DNA of 64,000 bases from DASXUX01 sp036504595 (GTDB lineage: Bacteria; Planctomycetota; SZUA-567; H5-PLA8). The stretch spans positions 242,685-306,684 of the forward strand of contig DASXUX010000097.1 of the NCBI GenBank assembly GCA_036504595.1, in the 5' to 3' direction. A model generated the notes under the pieces. It did no database searches, was not told the DNA's origin, and saw nothing but the letters and a program-made list of their open reading frames with translations. A program made the position numbers and the translations under genes. Positions 7,952-16,310 of the stretch are shown piece by piece. Numbering within the stretch: position 1 is the stretch's first letter; the number at the start of each line of letters is the position of its first letter.

Positions 7952-9286
7952 ATGGCCAACTCGATGATCTTCCAGCGAAAAATTCCCGTGCGCCACGAGG
8001 TGGACATTTTTGTCGTTGGGGGCGGACCGGCGGGATTGGCAGCAGCGATCACGGCGGCGCGGCAAGGCAAGCAGGTTTTTCTCGCAGAAGGCCACACGTG
8101 CTTCGGCGGAATGGGCACCGCCGCGCTGGTTCCGGCTTTCATGCCGTTCGGCGACGGCACGAACTTCCTCGCGGGCGGCTTCGGCAAGGAAGTCTACGAC
8201 CGCATGTTCGATATCGGCGCGGCCGGCCCCAGCGATCACCGTGGCACGCTGGGCTGCGTGAACATCAATGTCGAAGTGCTCAAGCGCATCTACGACCAGA
8301 TGGTCGTCGAAAGCAAGATGACCTTCTCGCTGCAAACGCAAGTGATCGGTGTGGAAACGCACGACGGCGCGATCACGCACGCGATCTGCTGCGGCAAGAG
8401 CGGCATCTACGCGGTGAAGGCGACGACATTCGTGGACGGGTCCGGAGACGGCGATCTGGCTGCGTGGGCCGGAGCGCCGTTCGAAAAAGGCGACGCCGAA
8501 GGCAAGATGATGCCCGGCACGCTGTGCAGCCTGTGGGCCGGCATCGATTGGGACGCCGTCCATAAATCCAAGCTGAATGCCGAACGCGAACTGCCGCGAG
8601 CCTTCGCTGACAAAGTCTTCACCATTGAAGATCGTCACCTGCCTGGAATGTGGTTCGTCGGCAAACAAATCGGCGGCGGTAACATCGGCCACACATTCGG
8701 CGTCGATTCGACGAACGAACGTTCGCTGACCGACGCTCTGGTGTGGGCGCGCAAGAGTCTGCTTGAGTACGAGCGTTACTACAAACAGTACCTGAAGGGC
8801 TTCGAGAACATGACGCTCGTGACAACGGGCTCGCTGCTGGGCATTCGCGAGAGCCGGCGCATCATGGGCGATTATGTGCTCAACCTCGAAGACTTCAAAA
8901 AGCGCGCGGTGTTTGAGGACGAAATCGGCCGCTTCTCGTATCCCGTCGATATCCACGCGTCTACGCCCGACGCGAAGAACTTCGCGAAGTTCGAAGATGA
9001 ATTCCATGCCCTGCGCTACAAGAAAGGGGAGAACTATGGAATTCCGTTTCGCACGTTGCTGCCGAAGAACGTGCGCAACCTTCTGGTCGCCGGCCGCTGC
9101 ATCAGTTCGGACCGCTACATCCAAGGCTCCGTGCGCGTGATGCCCGGTTGCTTCATCACGGGCCAGGCCGCCGGAATGGCCGCAGCGATGGCGCTCGATA
9201 AGGACGCCGACCCGCGGAAGATCAGCGTCCAAGAACTGCAATCCCGGCTAAAGAAGATGGGCGCCTTCTTGCCGAATTGCGGCTAG
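7952..9286 (+). CDS. FAD-dependent oxidoreductase (PF12831 type)
   Basis: A 444-residue protein starting at ATG 7952 after AGAGGTGAACG. The N-terminus carries the dinucleotide-binding Rossmann motif (VVGGGPAGLAAAITAARQG), followed by EGHTCFGGMGTAALVP, typical of FAD_oxidored-family proteins. The C-terminal flavin-contact region reads NLLVAGRCISSDRYIQGSVRV with PGCFITGQAAGMAAA. No signal peptide is visible, so it is probably cytoplasmic. It is followed 25 bases later by a URO-D-like gene on the same strand, a pairing I recall from PVC-like genomes. The substrate is unknown. Confidence 0.75.
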   Translation: MANSMIFQRKIPVRHEVDIFVVGGGPAGLAAAITAARQGKQVFLAEGHTCFGGMGTAALVPAFMPFGDGTNFLAGGFGKEVYDRMFDIGAAGPSDHRGTLGCVNINVEVLKRIYDQMVVESKMTFSLQTQVIGVETHDGAITHAICCGKSGIYAVKATTFVDGSGDGDLAAWAGAPFEKGDAEGKMMPGTLCSLWAGIDWDAVHKSKLNAERELPRAFADKVFTIEDRHLPGMWFVGKQIGGGNIGHTFGVDSTNERSLTDALVWARKSLLEYERYYKQYLKGFENMTLVTTGSLLGIRESRRIMGDYVLNLEDFKKRAVFEDEIGRFSYPVDIHASTPDAKNFAKFEDEFHALRYKKGENYGIPFRTLLPKNVRNLLVAGRCISSDRYIQGSVRVMPGCFITGQAAGMAAAMALDKDADPRKISVQELQSRLKKMGAFLPNCG

Positions 9287-9311
9287 CCTTTGCCAGAAAA
9301 GGAACCTCTGC

Positions 9312-10550
9312 ATGCCTATGTCGAGCGATCTCTCCATTCTGCGCGGTCTCGCGAAACAATACCGGGACCTGGCTGAACTGCCGGTCCAAGAAGAGCGCCG
9401 CCAACTCTGGCGCGCGCACAACAGCCTCAAACCCACTCGCCCGCTGGTCCTTGCCACCTACGGCATGTGGAACGTGTGGTGCCGCGAAGTTTTTGGCGAC
9501 GCGCAGATGTGCTGCGCCGATCCTTTCTTACGCGAACATGAACGCACTCTGCGAATGCAGATTTTTCATCACTCGGTGGGCGATGACTACATTCTCGAAC
9601 CGTGGATTACTCAACGCGCCGCGGTAGCCGGCGAGTGGCGCGCGCTCTGGGGCGTGAAGGAAGGCAATCACCCAGCGAACGTCGAAGGCGGCGCATGGAG
9701 CTTCGACCCGCCCATCAAGGATTGGTCGGACCTGAGCAAGCTCATTAAGCCGCCGCATATCATCGATGAAAAGAAGACCGCTCAAGATGTCGCGCGCCTG
9801 CGCGATGCGCTTGGCGAAATCCTCCCCGTCAACGTGGATCGTACTCCGGCATGTTCCAACTTCATGGCCGACATTTCGACCAGCATCGCCGGCCTGCGCG
9901 GCCTCGAACAGCTTATGTTGGATATGTTCGATTCGCCCGAGCAGCTTCACAAACTGCTTGCGTTCATGCGCGATGGGATTCTGGAGAACCAGCAGGCCGC
10001 CGAAGACGCCGGCGATTTCAGCCTTACCTCCGGGCAGAACCAGTGCATGCCGTATGCGGAGGAACTCGAGTCTCCGTGCGCGAACTCCGGCCCGCGACAG
10101 CGCCGCCAGATCTGGGGCTTCTTCGCGGCGCAGGAGTACACGCTGATTTCGCCGAAGATGCACGACGAATTTCTGCTGCAATATCAGTTGCCGATTATGA
10201 AGCAGTTTGCACTGACGCACTACGGCTGCTGCGAAGACTTGACGTCAAAAATCGACATGCTGCGACAGGTTCCCAATCTGCGCATTATCGCCGTCGCCCC
10301 GCGAGCCCACTTGAAGCGTTGCGCTGAGCAGATCGGAAAGGACTACGCAATCTCGTGGCGGCCGAATCCTGCGGACATGGTCTGCGCCGGCTTCGACGAA
10401 GATCGCATTCGCAAAACCATCCGCGACGGCATCAATATCTGCAAAGACCAGTACATGCACCTGCACCTGAAGGACATCGAAACCGTCGAAGGCGACCCGA
10501 CGCGGCTGGCGAAGTGGGTGAAGATCGTGCGCGAGGAAAGCGGCGCGTAA
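9312..10550 (+). CDS. Uroporphyrinogen-decarboxylase-fold protein (URO-D/MtaA-like)
   Basis: A 412-residue protein that resembles the diverse URO-D superfamily seen in PVC and Armatimonadota genomes rather than canonical HemE. It lacks the N-terminal HemE arginine motif. It keeps the late barrel signatures: LTHYGCCEDLTSKIDMLRQV, then VAPRAHLKRCAEQIGKDYAISWRPNPADM. Members of this superfamily include cobalamin-dependent methyltransferase components. Several Cys and His residues (HYGCCED) could bind metal. Two start codons are close together, ATG 9312 and ATG 9318. A role in heme synthesis is unlikely; methyl transfer is only a suggestion. Confidence 0.6.
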   Translation: MPMSSDLSILRGLAKQYRDLAELPVQEERRQLWRAHNSLKPTRPLVLATYGMWNVWCREVFGDAQMCCADPFLREHERTLRMQIFHHSVGDDYILEPWITQRAAVAGEWRALWGVKEGNHPANVEGGAWSFDPPIKDWSDLSKLIKPPHIIDEKKTAQDVARLRDALGEILPVNVDRTPACSNFMADISTSIAGLRGLEQLMLDMFDSPEQLHKLLAFMRDGILENQQAAEDAGDFSLTSGQNQCMPYAEELESPCANSGPRQRRQIWGFFAAQEYTLISPKMHDEFLLQYQLPIMKQFALTHYGCCEDLTSKIDMLRQVPNLRIIAVAPRAHLKRCAEQIGKDYAISWRPNPADMVCAGFDEDRIRKTIRDGINICKDQYMHLHLKDIETVEGDPTRLAKWVKIVREESGA

Positions 10551-10553
10551 ATA

Positions 10554-11282
10554 TCAGCGGCGCCTCGCACGGGTATGCTCCGCCAGCATTTGCTTCTGCA
10601 GAGCTGCGGGCATTTTCTCAATCGCGTACCGCAGCCCTTCGCGGCTGATGTAGCCGGAGTGTTCACGCAAGAAGCTCAGTACCCGTTCGCGATCGGCGAG
10701 GAACAACTCCCGCAGCACCCACCCAGCGCCAAGCTGAGCGAACCGTTCCGGATTGCGCACCACGCGTCTGCAGACGGTGATGATCTGCTCGTTGTGCCGC
10801 CCGTGCCGCGCTTCACTGACGAACGCCACCGCGGAGGCCCGCTGCCGCCACAGGTTCTTTGACGCGCTCCAACTCACGACGCGCTTTACTTCGGCGGGGC
10901 TGCGGGTAAGCAGAAATCGCAACACCCGTCCAGCGATCGCATCGCACGTGCCCCAGTCGCAAACGCTGGCTTCGAAGACGGGCTCAAGCTGCGTCAGAAA
11001 CTCGTTCGGCAACGTTCGCAGGTGCCGATTGAGCACGATGACTGCAATCTGTTTTTCTTCGGAGAATTCGGAGCTCAGCAGTTGGAATGCCGAGCGAACA
11101 ATGTCTTCTATCGGGTGCTCTCTCAACAACGGCAGGACTTCGCGAGCGACTTGCTTAACCGCCGGTGCTTTTACGCCGTGAAAGCGGACCACGTGCTTGA
11201 AGTAGCGCTCCGCGCCTTCTTTGACCAGCGGCTCCGCGCGTCGCTCCAACGCCAGCCGGACCTCGTCTACAAATGTCGCCAT
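10554..11282 (-). CDS. DNA alkylation repair enzyme, AlkD-like HEAT-repeat glycosylase
   Basis: A 242-residue all-helical protein of the AlkC/AlkD family. Family features are VKAPAVKQVAREVLP near the N-terminus, FSEEKQIAVIVLNRHL, ASVCDWGTCDAIAGRVL (the DWxxCD-type centre that includes the DNA-contact Asp), and RQRASAVAFVSEARHG. The length matches AlkD, about 230-240. It would excise N3/N7-alkylated purines in the cytoplasm. Its stop is 3 bases from the convergent URO-D-like gene, with no room for a separate terminator. Confidence 0.75.
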   Translation of the reverse strand: MATFVDEVRLALERRAEPLVKEGAERYFKHVVRFHGVKAPAVKQVAREVLPLLREHPIEDIVRSAFQLLSSEFSEEKQIAVIVLNRHLRTLPNEFLTQLEPVFEASVCDWGTCDAIAGRVLRFLLTRSPAEVKRVVSWSASKNLWRQRASAVAFVSEARHGRHNEQIITVCRRVVRNPERFAQLGAGWVLRELFLADRERVLSFLREHSGYISREGLRYAIEKMPAALQKQMLAEHTRARRR

Positions 11283-11316
11283 TTCGGCTCTGCGCTCTAT
11301 GCACTGCTAACGTTTC

Positions 11317-11341
11317 AAATCCTCGCGGGCCGCGAGGATTT
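11317..11341. terminator. Hairpin downstream of gluQ
   Basis: A nearly perfect inverted repeat with arms AAATCCTCGCGG and CGCGAGGATTT lies in the 11283-11431 spacer, after gluQ and before the alkD-like gene on the minus strand. The stem ends in TTT on both strands but lacks a long T-run, so termination is plausible, not proven. It could also act as a palindromic repeat. Confidence 0.35.
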
Positions 11342-11431
11342 CGCTGGTCTACTGTCGCGCCTTTGGCGCTTTGCCGCCGCTCCCTTACGGTCGCGGTTCT
11401 GATCCGCGCCGCCGCGCTGCGCTCCCTACGT

Positions 11432-12385
11432 TTATCCCAGTTCCCGCAGCTTCTCGGCTGTCAGCACGATCCGCTCGCGAGAAACCTTCTGCCAGGACCA
11501 CGCGCTCAACAACTCCGCAGGCGTCGCGCGAGCAGCGCACTCCAGTCCCGACCATCGGGCGAGCGTCGCAACCAAATGCCGCGGATCGACGCCGGTTGCT
11601 CGTAGCGTGGCTATGCGCGCATCGCCGTGGCGTTTGGCCAGGCGCTTCCCGTCTGTTCCGACCACGAGCGGCACATGTCCGTAACGCGGAATAGGCGCGC
11701 CCAGAAGACGGTACAACAGAATCTGCCGCCCCGTGCTCGGAATCAGATCGTCCCCGCGAACCACTTCCGTGACGTTCATCGCAATATCGTCCGCGACGAC
11801 CGCGAGTTGATACGCCGGATTGTCCGGCGCTTTGGCGACGACGAAATCTCCGACCGACCCGTGCACATCGATCTCCTGCTTTCCGAACAGCAGATCGTCG
11901 AAGCTCACGACGCCCGGAGCAACCTTCACCCGCCACGCCGGCGCTCGGCCAGAACTCTCCTGCGCGTGGGCCCCACTGCGGAACCGCTCACGACACGTCC
12001 CCGAATACCGCGGCTCGACATCGCCTTCGTGTGGAGCGCTCTGCGCCGCCGCCAGTTCCGCTCGCGTGCAGACGCACGGGTAAATTGCGTTCTCTGCCAG
12101 CAGCCTCGCGTGCACCCGCTGGTAGTGTTCGCGCCGCTGGCTTTGAACAAAGTTCTCGTGGGTTGTTACGCCCGGCCCATTGTCCCAGTCCAGTCCCAGC
12201 CAGCGCAGATCGTCGAGCATCTTCTCGATCACGCCCGGCTTCACGCGCGGCGTGTCAAGATCCTCCACGCGCAAAATCACACGACCGCCTTGCGCGCGCG
12301 CCGATAGCCACGCCCACAGAAACGTGCGAACATTTCCTATGTGAAGCGAACCTGTGGGCGACGGTGCCAGCCGCGAAACGACCAT
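11432..12385 (-). CDS. gluQ: Glutamyl-Q tRNA(Asp) synthetase (GluQRS)
   Basis: A 317-residue protein equal to the catalytic half of a glutamyl-tRNA synthetase without an anticodon-binding domain. It shows the class I signature APSPTGSLHIGN at the N-terminus and a KMSKS-equivalent DGKRLAKRHGD near residue 240. A zinc site is visible as YPCVCTRAEL plus RYSGTC. This matches GluQRS, which attaches glutamate to queuosine at position 34 of tRNA-Asp. Tail residues after the KMSKS loop are short, as expected. Full GltX would be longer by about 150 residues. Confidence 0.85.
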   Translation of the reverse strand: MVVSRLAPSPTGSLHIGNVRTFLWAWLSARAQGGRVILRVEDLDTPRVKPGVIEKMLDDLRWLGLDWDNGPGVTTHENFVQSQRREHYQRVHARLLAENAIYPCVCTRAELAAAQSAPHEGDVEPRYSGTCRERFRSGAHAQESSGRAPAWRVKVAPGVVSFDDLLFGKQEIDVHGSVGDFVVAKAPDNPAYQLAVVADDIAMNVTEVVRGDDLIPSTGRQILLYRLLGAPIPRYGHVPLVVGTDGKRLAKRHGDARIATLRATGVDPRHLVATLARWSGLECAARATPAELLSAWSWQKVSRERIVLTAEKLRELG

Positions 12386-12492
12386 AAACGTTTAATGAAG
12401 CAAACGGACGCGGAATGCAAGCGCCGGGAGCTCTCAACATCCTATAAATGTTTGTAAGACACGTCGTGCACTCAGTTTACAAATTTGTTGAA

Positions 12493-12521
12493 TTGTCTGC
12501 GCACGTGTGCAAAAATATGAT
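12493..12521 (+). promoter_or_regulatory. Sigma-70-type promoter of the STAS gene
   Basis: TTGTCT at 12493-12498 and TATGAT at 12516-12521 are separated by 17 bases, a good vegetative promoter fit (4/6 and 5/6). The spacer between the boxes contains the imperfect palindrome GCGCACGTGTGC, which may bind a regulator. The local sequence is more AT-rich than the flanks. The promoter lies 38 bases upstream of the chosen start at 12559. Confidence 0.45.
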
Positions 12522-12558
12522 ATAAAGCCCGCCTCAAATGAAAATAGGAGCGTTTGCT

Positions 12559-12969
12559 ATGCGCGCAGATTCCGCTATCGAAGAGCTTTGCATCGAGCGA
12601 ACGATGCTGCCGGATCGAGACGTCCTTGTACTAACCCTTATCGGCTCGGTGAGTGCCAAAACTTTCGACATACTCGAGTCCGAAATCAGCGATGTGCTCC
12701 GTCAGAAACACTTCAACATCGTCATCGACCTCGCCAACGTGAACTACGTGTCGTCCGCTGGCGCTGGAGTCCTGATGAACGCACTGGCTCAGTTGCGTGA
12801 AAACCGTGGCAACATGGTCCTGGCCGCCGCAGCGCCTGACGTCCGCGAAATCCTCGACCTGTTGAAACTCTCCGAAGTCGTTCCGATGGTCGCCGATCTG
12901 GAGAGCGCCCTTAAGCTCTTCCAGCCGTCGTTCGGCGTCTTCAACGCTGCTCTACATCCAGAGCTTTAA
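12559..12969 (+). CDS. STAS-domain anti-sigma-factor antagonist
   Basis: A 136-residue single-domain STAS protein of the SpoIIAA/RsbV family. It has the central strand IVIDLANVNYVSSAGAGVLM, with the phosphorylatable serine in the SSAG motif, followed by AAAAPDVREILDLLKLSEVV, the standard helix-strand ending. In this family, dephosphorylated protein binds an anti-sigma kinase and frees a sigma factor or other output. ATG 12559 is preferred over ATG 12538 because AGGAG lies about 10 bases upstream. The partner kinase and phosphatase are not in the window. The 3' end overlaps the convergent HEAT-protein gene by 29 bases. Confidence 0.8.
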   Translation: MRADSAIEELCIERTMLPDRDVLVLTLIGSVSAKTFDILESEISDVLRQKHFNIVIDLANVNYVSSAGAGVLMNALAQLRENRGNMVLAAAAPDVREILDLLKLSEVVPMVADLESALKLFQPSFGVFNAALHPEL

Positions 12970-14011
12970 TCGCCGCCTCAATCTTCTCGGTGAGCTGCCG
13001 ATAGCTCTCGCGCTTGTCGTCACTCAGTTGCTTCATCCCTGCCACCGCCGCCCGTCCCCGCGCAATCTCTTCCTTCGCCGCGCCGGCCGCGTCCAGCAGT
13101 TTCGCTTGCTGCTCTTGCAGAGACTTCAACGCGGCCTCCGCCCGCTGCCGCGCTTCATCCAGAGCCTCTTCCTCGCGCTGCTGCGCGTTCATGCCTGCCA
13201 GTTCAGTTTTCTGCGCAATTCTGTGCAAGGCGGAGGCAGCGCGAAGCAGAACCTCCGGCGATTCATCCTCGCCCAGACGCGTGAGCGGCTCGACGACCGA
13301 CGGCCCGATCTCGACCAAAGCGTCTTCGGCCTTCTCCCTCGCCGCGTGATCCTCCCCGCGAAGCTGCTGCAACAGCACCGCAAACTGCGCGCTCTTGTCG
13401 TCCGGATCGTACTGAAAACCGGTCACGTATAACGCGCCGGTCGCGCTGCCATAGACGATCAGATCGATGGCACGCACGTCCTGCGGCGCCTCAAGCGCCG
13501 CCGTATGCTTCCAGCCGCTCGCTTCGCTCTTCCATTCGTTGGTTCCAAGCGGCACCTCGACGGTGTTCCAGCCTTTCTTCAGTTCGATGGGTTTCGATTC
13601 CTGCCAGAGGAATAACCCCGTCGTGCAGATCGCCACGGCAAACTTGGGCGGGCTTTCTTCTCCGCAAAAAACCAGCAGCCGCAGCCCGCCCTTGGACGAA
13701 AGACCAAAATTCGTCAGCCGCTTGAATGCCGTCTTGTCCTTCGCGCCACCGTACGTGAGCTTCAACAAAGGCAATGCGCCCGAAGCCGTTTTCTCCGCCG
13801 TCCCGCTGTTCCCCCACGCTTCCGCAACCCACACGCCCGCTTCGATCCCCGGCACCACCGGCTGCGAGGGCTGCGGAATCTCCCCCGCTGCGATCGTGTC
13901 GCAAATGGAGAGCAGGAGGCTGAGGCAAAAAGTGCTGAGTATCGAAAAGCTGAATGTAGTTGCCGTCTGCCGCCGATTTTTAATTTTCACTTTTGGATGG
14001 TTAATTCTCAC
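12941..14011 (-). CDS. Secreted protein with HEAT-type and coiled-coil segments
   Basis: About 356 residues if started at GTG 14011, which overlaps the end of the E1-alpha gene. The N-terminus is basic with a hydrophobic core (FSILSTFCLSLLLSICDTIAAG), so it should be exported. The middle (about 60-235) has beta-strand character and resembles a carbohydrate-binding-like sandwich. Residues 240-280 form one or two HEAT repeats (EDALVEIGPSVVEPLTRL, VLLRAASALHRIAQ). The last 100 residues are an Ala/Glu/Gln coiled coil. I do not recognise the family. It follows E1-alpha on the same strand but a functional link is not evident. Confidence 0.5.
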   Translation of the reverse strand: MRINHPKVKIKNRRQTATTFSFSILSTFCLSLLLSICDTIAAGEIPQPSQPVVPGIEAGVWVAEAWGNSGTAEKTASGALPLLKLTYGGAKDKTAFKRLTNFGLSSKGGLRLLVFCGEESPPKFAVAICTTGLFLWQESKPIELKKGWNTVEVPLGTNEWKSEASGWKHTAALEAPQDVRAIDLIVYGSATGALYVTGFQYDPDDKSAQFAVLLQQLRGEDHAAREKAEDALVEIGPSVVEPLTRLGEDESPEVLLRAASALHRIAQKTELAGMNAQQREEEALDEARQRAEAALKSLQEQQAKLLDAAGAAKEEIARGRAAVAGMKQLSDDKRESYRQLTEKIEAAIKALDVEQR

Positions 14012-15056
14012 AATGCACCAGCCCTGCCGGGCCTTCGCTCCAGCCTTTGTAAATTCCGCGCAGCAGTTCTGACGCGTCCGGGAGAGGACTTTGCTCAAGC
14101 GCATACTTCACGGCGGCGTCCACTTCGCCGGAGACCTCCTCTTCCATCGCATCCGCCGCGGCGGGCGAGACCGCTTCGGCTTCGGCCAGGACGATGCGGA
14201 AGAGTTCGATCGGCTCTTTCGGTTTGCCGCCGTCCACGCCGTCCTCGTCTTCGGCGCCGACGACGATCGGCTTCACCGTGGCCTCGATCAGCGTGGGACC
14301 CTGCCCGTCACGCGCCCGTGCGCAGGCGGCCGCAACGCTTTCGCGCACTTCCAGCACGTGCGAACCATCGCAGCTCACGCCCTCGATCCCATAGGCCTGC
14401 GCGCGCACATGCAACGCCTCCCGAGTGCGACTCGAATGCTCGCTTTCGCAAACAAAAATGAGCGGCACTTCCCACGCTGCCGCCGCGGCCAGCGTCTCGT
14501 GAAACGCTCCGTCACTGGCCGCGCCGTCTCCAACGAAACACGCGGCGACCTGCTGGCGGGCGGCGAGCTTGCAGGCCAGCGCCGCGCCCAGCGCAAGCGG
14601 CGGATCGCCGCGACCGAGATTTCCGGGAGGCGAGAAGGGCAGCCGCTGCAGGTCGCTTTTCCCGCTGCCGCAGCCCGTCGCTCGCCCGGCGGCTGTTGCA
14701 AGCAGCGCTTTCAGCGTCAGCCCGCGCGCGAGGTAATGTGCGTGTCCGCCCTCTGTGATGCTGATGAAGTCATCCGGCCGCAGCACGGAGCACGCCCCGA
14801 CCGCGACCGCTTCCTTTCCGCTGTAGAACGCCGGTAACGGAATCCTCCCGGATTGCGCCGGTTTGGCTGAGCCGCTCAGATCATGCAGCTTCTTCTCCAG
14901 CAGCCTGATCGAAAACATCTGCCGCAGCATCAACGCCGCTTCTTCGTTGGAGATTTCGAGCGCGCGCACGAACAGGCTTGGCATCACCGGCCGGCGCGAT
15001 TTTCGCACGGCGCGTGAGCGGAGCTTGGACTTGGACTTTTTGGCGGTCGCTGGCAT
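14001..15056 (-). CDS. Thiamine-diphosphate-dependent dehydrogenase E1 alpha subunit
   Basis: About 351 residues, typical of pyruvate/branched-chain 2-oxoacid dehydrogenase E1-alpha. The ThDP-binding motif GDG starts VGDGAASDGAFHETLAAAA and continues to a variant of the usual N residue. Other family stretches are MLRQMFSIRLLEKKLHDL, GKEAVAVGACSVLRPDDFI and TEGGHAHYLARGL. The N-terminal 25 residues are unusually basic (KKSKSKLRSRAVRKSRR). The E1-beta, E2 and E3 partners are not in the window, so the alpha subunit stands alone here. ATG 15056 and GTG 15062 are both possible starts and neither has a clear Shine-Dalgarno. Confidence 0.7.
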   Translation of the reverse strand: MPATAKKSKSKLRSRAVRKSRRPVMPSLFVRALEISNEEAALMLRQMFSIRLLEKKLHDLSGSAKPAQSGRIPLPAFYSGKEAVAVGACSVLRPDDFISITEGGHAHYLARGLTLKALLATAAGRATGCGSGKSDLQRLPFSPPGNLGRGDPPLALGAALACKLAARQQVAACFVGDGAASDGAFHETLAAAAAWEVPLIFVCESEHSSRTREALHVRAQAYGIEGVSCDGSHVLEVRESVAAACARARDGQGPTLIEATVKPIVVGAEDEDGVDGGKPKEPIELFRIVLAEAEAVSPAAADAMEEEVSGEVDAAVKYALEQSPLPDASELLRGIYKGWSEGPAGLVHCEN

Positions 15057-15122
15057 GGGCACAATCTAACTCAGCAAGGACGTTCAACAAAAGGGAAAAC
15101 ACGATCCCGCAATCGGATGCCG

Positions 15123-15299
15123 TTACTGGTCCCGCGGATTCACTTCCGCGATCGCCAAAGCGATCAACGCGCCGGCGAAGATGATGCCCATGGTCGCGCC
15201 GAACTCCCGCGCGCCGGACATGTACCCGCCCATCAGCAGGAATCCCGAAAACACCAAAACAACCAGAGCCACTTTGCGTGCCACGAGTGGAAGAGTCAT
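15123..15299 (-). CDS. Small two-helix membrane protein
   Basis: A 58-residue protein with two predicted membrane helices (KVALVVLVFSGFLLMGGYM and GATMGIIFAGALIALAIAEV) joined by a short loop. ATG 15299 is favoured because AGGAG lies 9 bases upstream, immediately after the end of the nnrD gene. It sits between nnrD and the E1-alpha gene on the same strand. Family and function unknown. Confidence 0.55.
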   Translation of the reverse strand: MTLPLVARKVALVVLVFSGFLLMGGYMSGAREFGATMGIIFAGALIALAIAEVNPRDQ

Positions 15300-15313
15300 A
15301 AGCATCGCTCCTG

Positions 15314-16219
15314 TCAAGGCCGCGGACCGTTGCCCCCAGCGGTCCGCTGAAATGCATTCGGCAATTCGTCAATAAGATCGCCCGCGATCAGCGACCATAT
15401 TCCCAATCGCGCCGCCGCCAGATCGCCAGCCAATCCGTGCAGATAAACCCCCAGGCACGCCGCGTCGAACCCGCTCATCCCTTGCCCGATCAGCGCGCCA
15501 ATGAGCCCCGACAGCACGTCTCCGGTGCCGCCGGTCGCCATTCCCGGATTGCCCGTGTTGTTGACGTACATACGTTTGCCGTCGGTCACGACCGTTCCAG
15601 CGCCCTTCAGGACCACAACGCCGCCGTGGGTCAGCTTCTGGCATTTCAGAGCGGTCTCTTCACGCTTGCGCTGCACCGTCGATATCGAAATCCGCAGCAA
15701 TCGAGCCATCTCGCCAGGATGCGGCGTAATCACCAGCGCCTTCTGCTTCTTGCGTTTTGCGCGCGCCTCACCCAGTTCGCCCAGACGCTTGTTCGGAAAC
15801 GCATTCAGGCCATCTGCATCGAGCACCAGCGCCGAATCGATCTTGCAGGCGCAGCCACGCACTTCGTCGATGGTCTGGCTCGAACGCGTGCTGATTCCAG
15901 GACCCAGAATGGTCACATCATTCCAGGTCGCGTCCTCCATATAAATCTTGCCGAGCCACTCAAAAGTCCCATCTTTTGTCGAAGGCAAACCGAAGGTCGT
16001 GCATTCGTCCAGCTTCGTCGCAACAACATCCCAGATACACATCGGCACGCAGACGCGCACCAGTCCCGCTCCGCCACGGTACGCCGCTCGAGCCGCCAGA
16101 CACGGCGCGCCAGCCATCCCGCGCGAACCGCCGACGATAAGCACGCGCCCGCAGTCGCCCTTGTTTGCATCCGGCGCGCGAGCGGGCAGAGCGGGAATCG
16201 TGGTGACGTGCTGAACCAT
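15314..16219 (-). CDS. nnrD: ADP/ATP-dependent NAD(P)H-hydrate dehydratase
   Basis: A 301-residue protein matching the YjeF C-terminal (CARKD) ribokinase-fold domain only, without the NnrE epimerase half. Diagnostic stretches are KGDCGRVLIVGGSRGMAGAP, LVLDADGLNAF, ITPHPGEMARLL and GNPGMATGGTGDVLSG, the last being the anion-hole and nucleotide site with catalytic Asp. It dehydrates damaged NAD(P)H hydrates back to NAD(P)H in the cytoplasm. ATG 16219 has GGAGGGGG directly upstream; the longer frame runs into the fold-back array at 16229-16310. The epimerase partner is not in the window. Confidence 0.85.
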   Translation of the reverse strand: MVQHVTTIPALPARAPDANKGDCGRVLIVGGSRGMAGAPCLAARAAYRGGAGLVRVCVPMCIWDVVATKLDECTTFGLPSTKDGTFEWLGKIYMEDATWNDVTILGPGISTRSSQTIDEVRGCACKIDSALVLDADGLNAFPNKRLGELGEARAKRKKQKALVITPHPGEMARLLRISISTVQRKREETALKCQKLTHGGVVVLKGAGTVVTDGKRMYVNNTGNPGMATGGTGDVLSGLIGALIGQGMSGFDAACLGVYLHGLAGDLAAARLGIWSLIAGDLIDELPNAFQRTAGGNGPRP

Positions 16220-16228
16220 TCCCCCTCC

Positions 16229-16310
16229 GCATTCGATTTTGGATTTTGGATTGCCGATTTTGGATTCAGCGCTCAATCCAAAATCCAAAATCAAAATTCC
16301 AAAATTACTC
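16229..16310. repeat. Fold-back heptamer array between nnrD and eda
   Basis: The left arm of TTTTGGA units and the right arm of AATCCAAAATC units are inverted around a loop of about 8 bases (CAGCGCTC). The arms can pair over roughly 28-30 bases. This AT-rich block contrasts with its GC-rich surroundings and fills the spacer between eda and nnrD. In RNA it would be a long hairpin in the intercistronic region. Confidence 0.75.
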
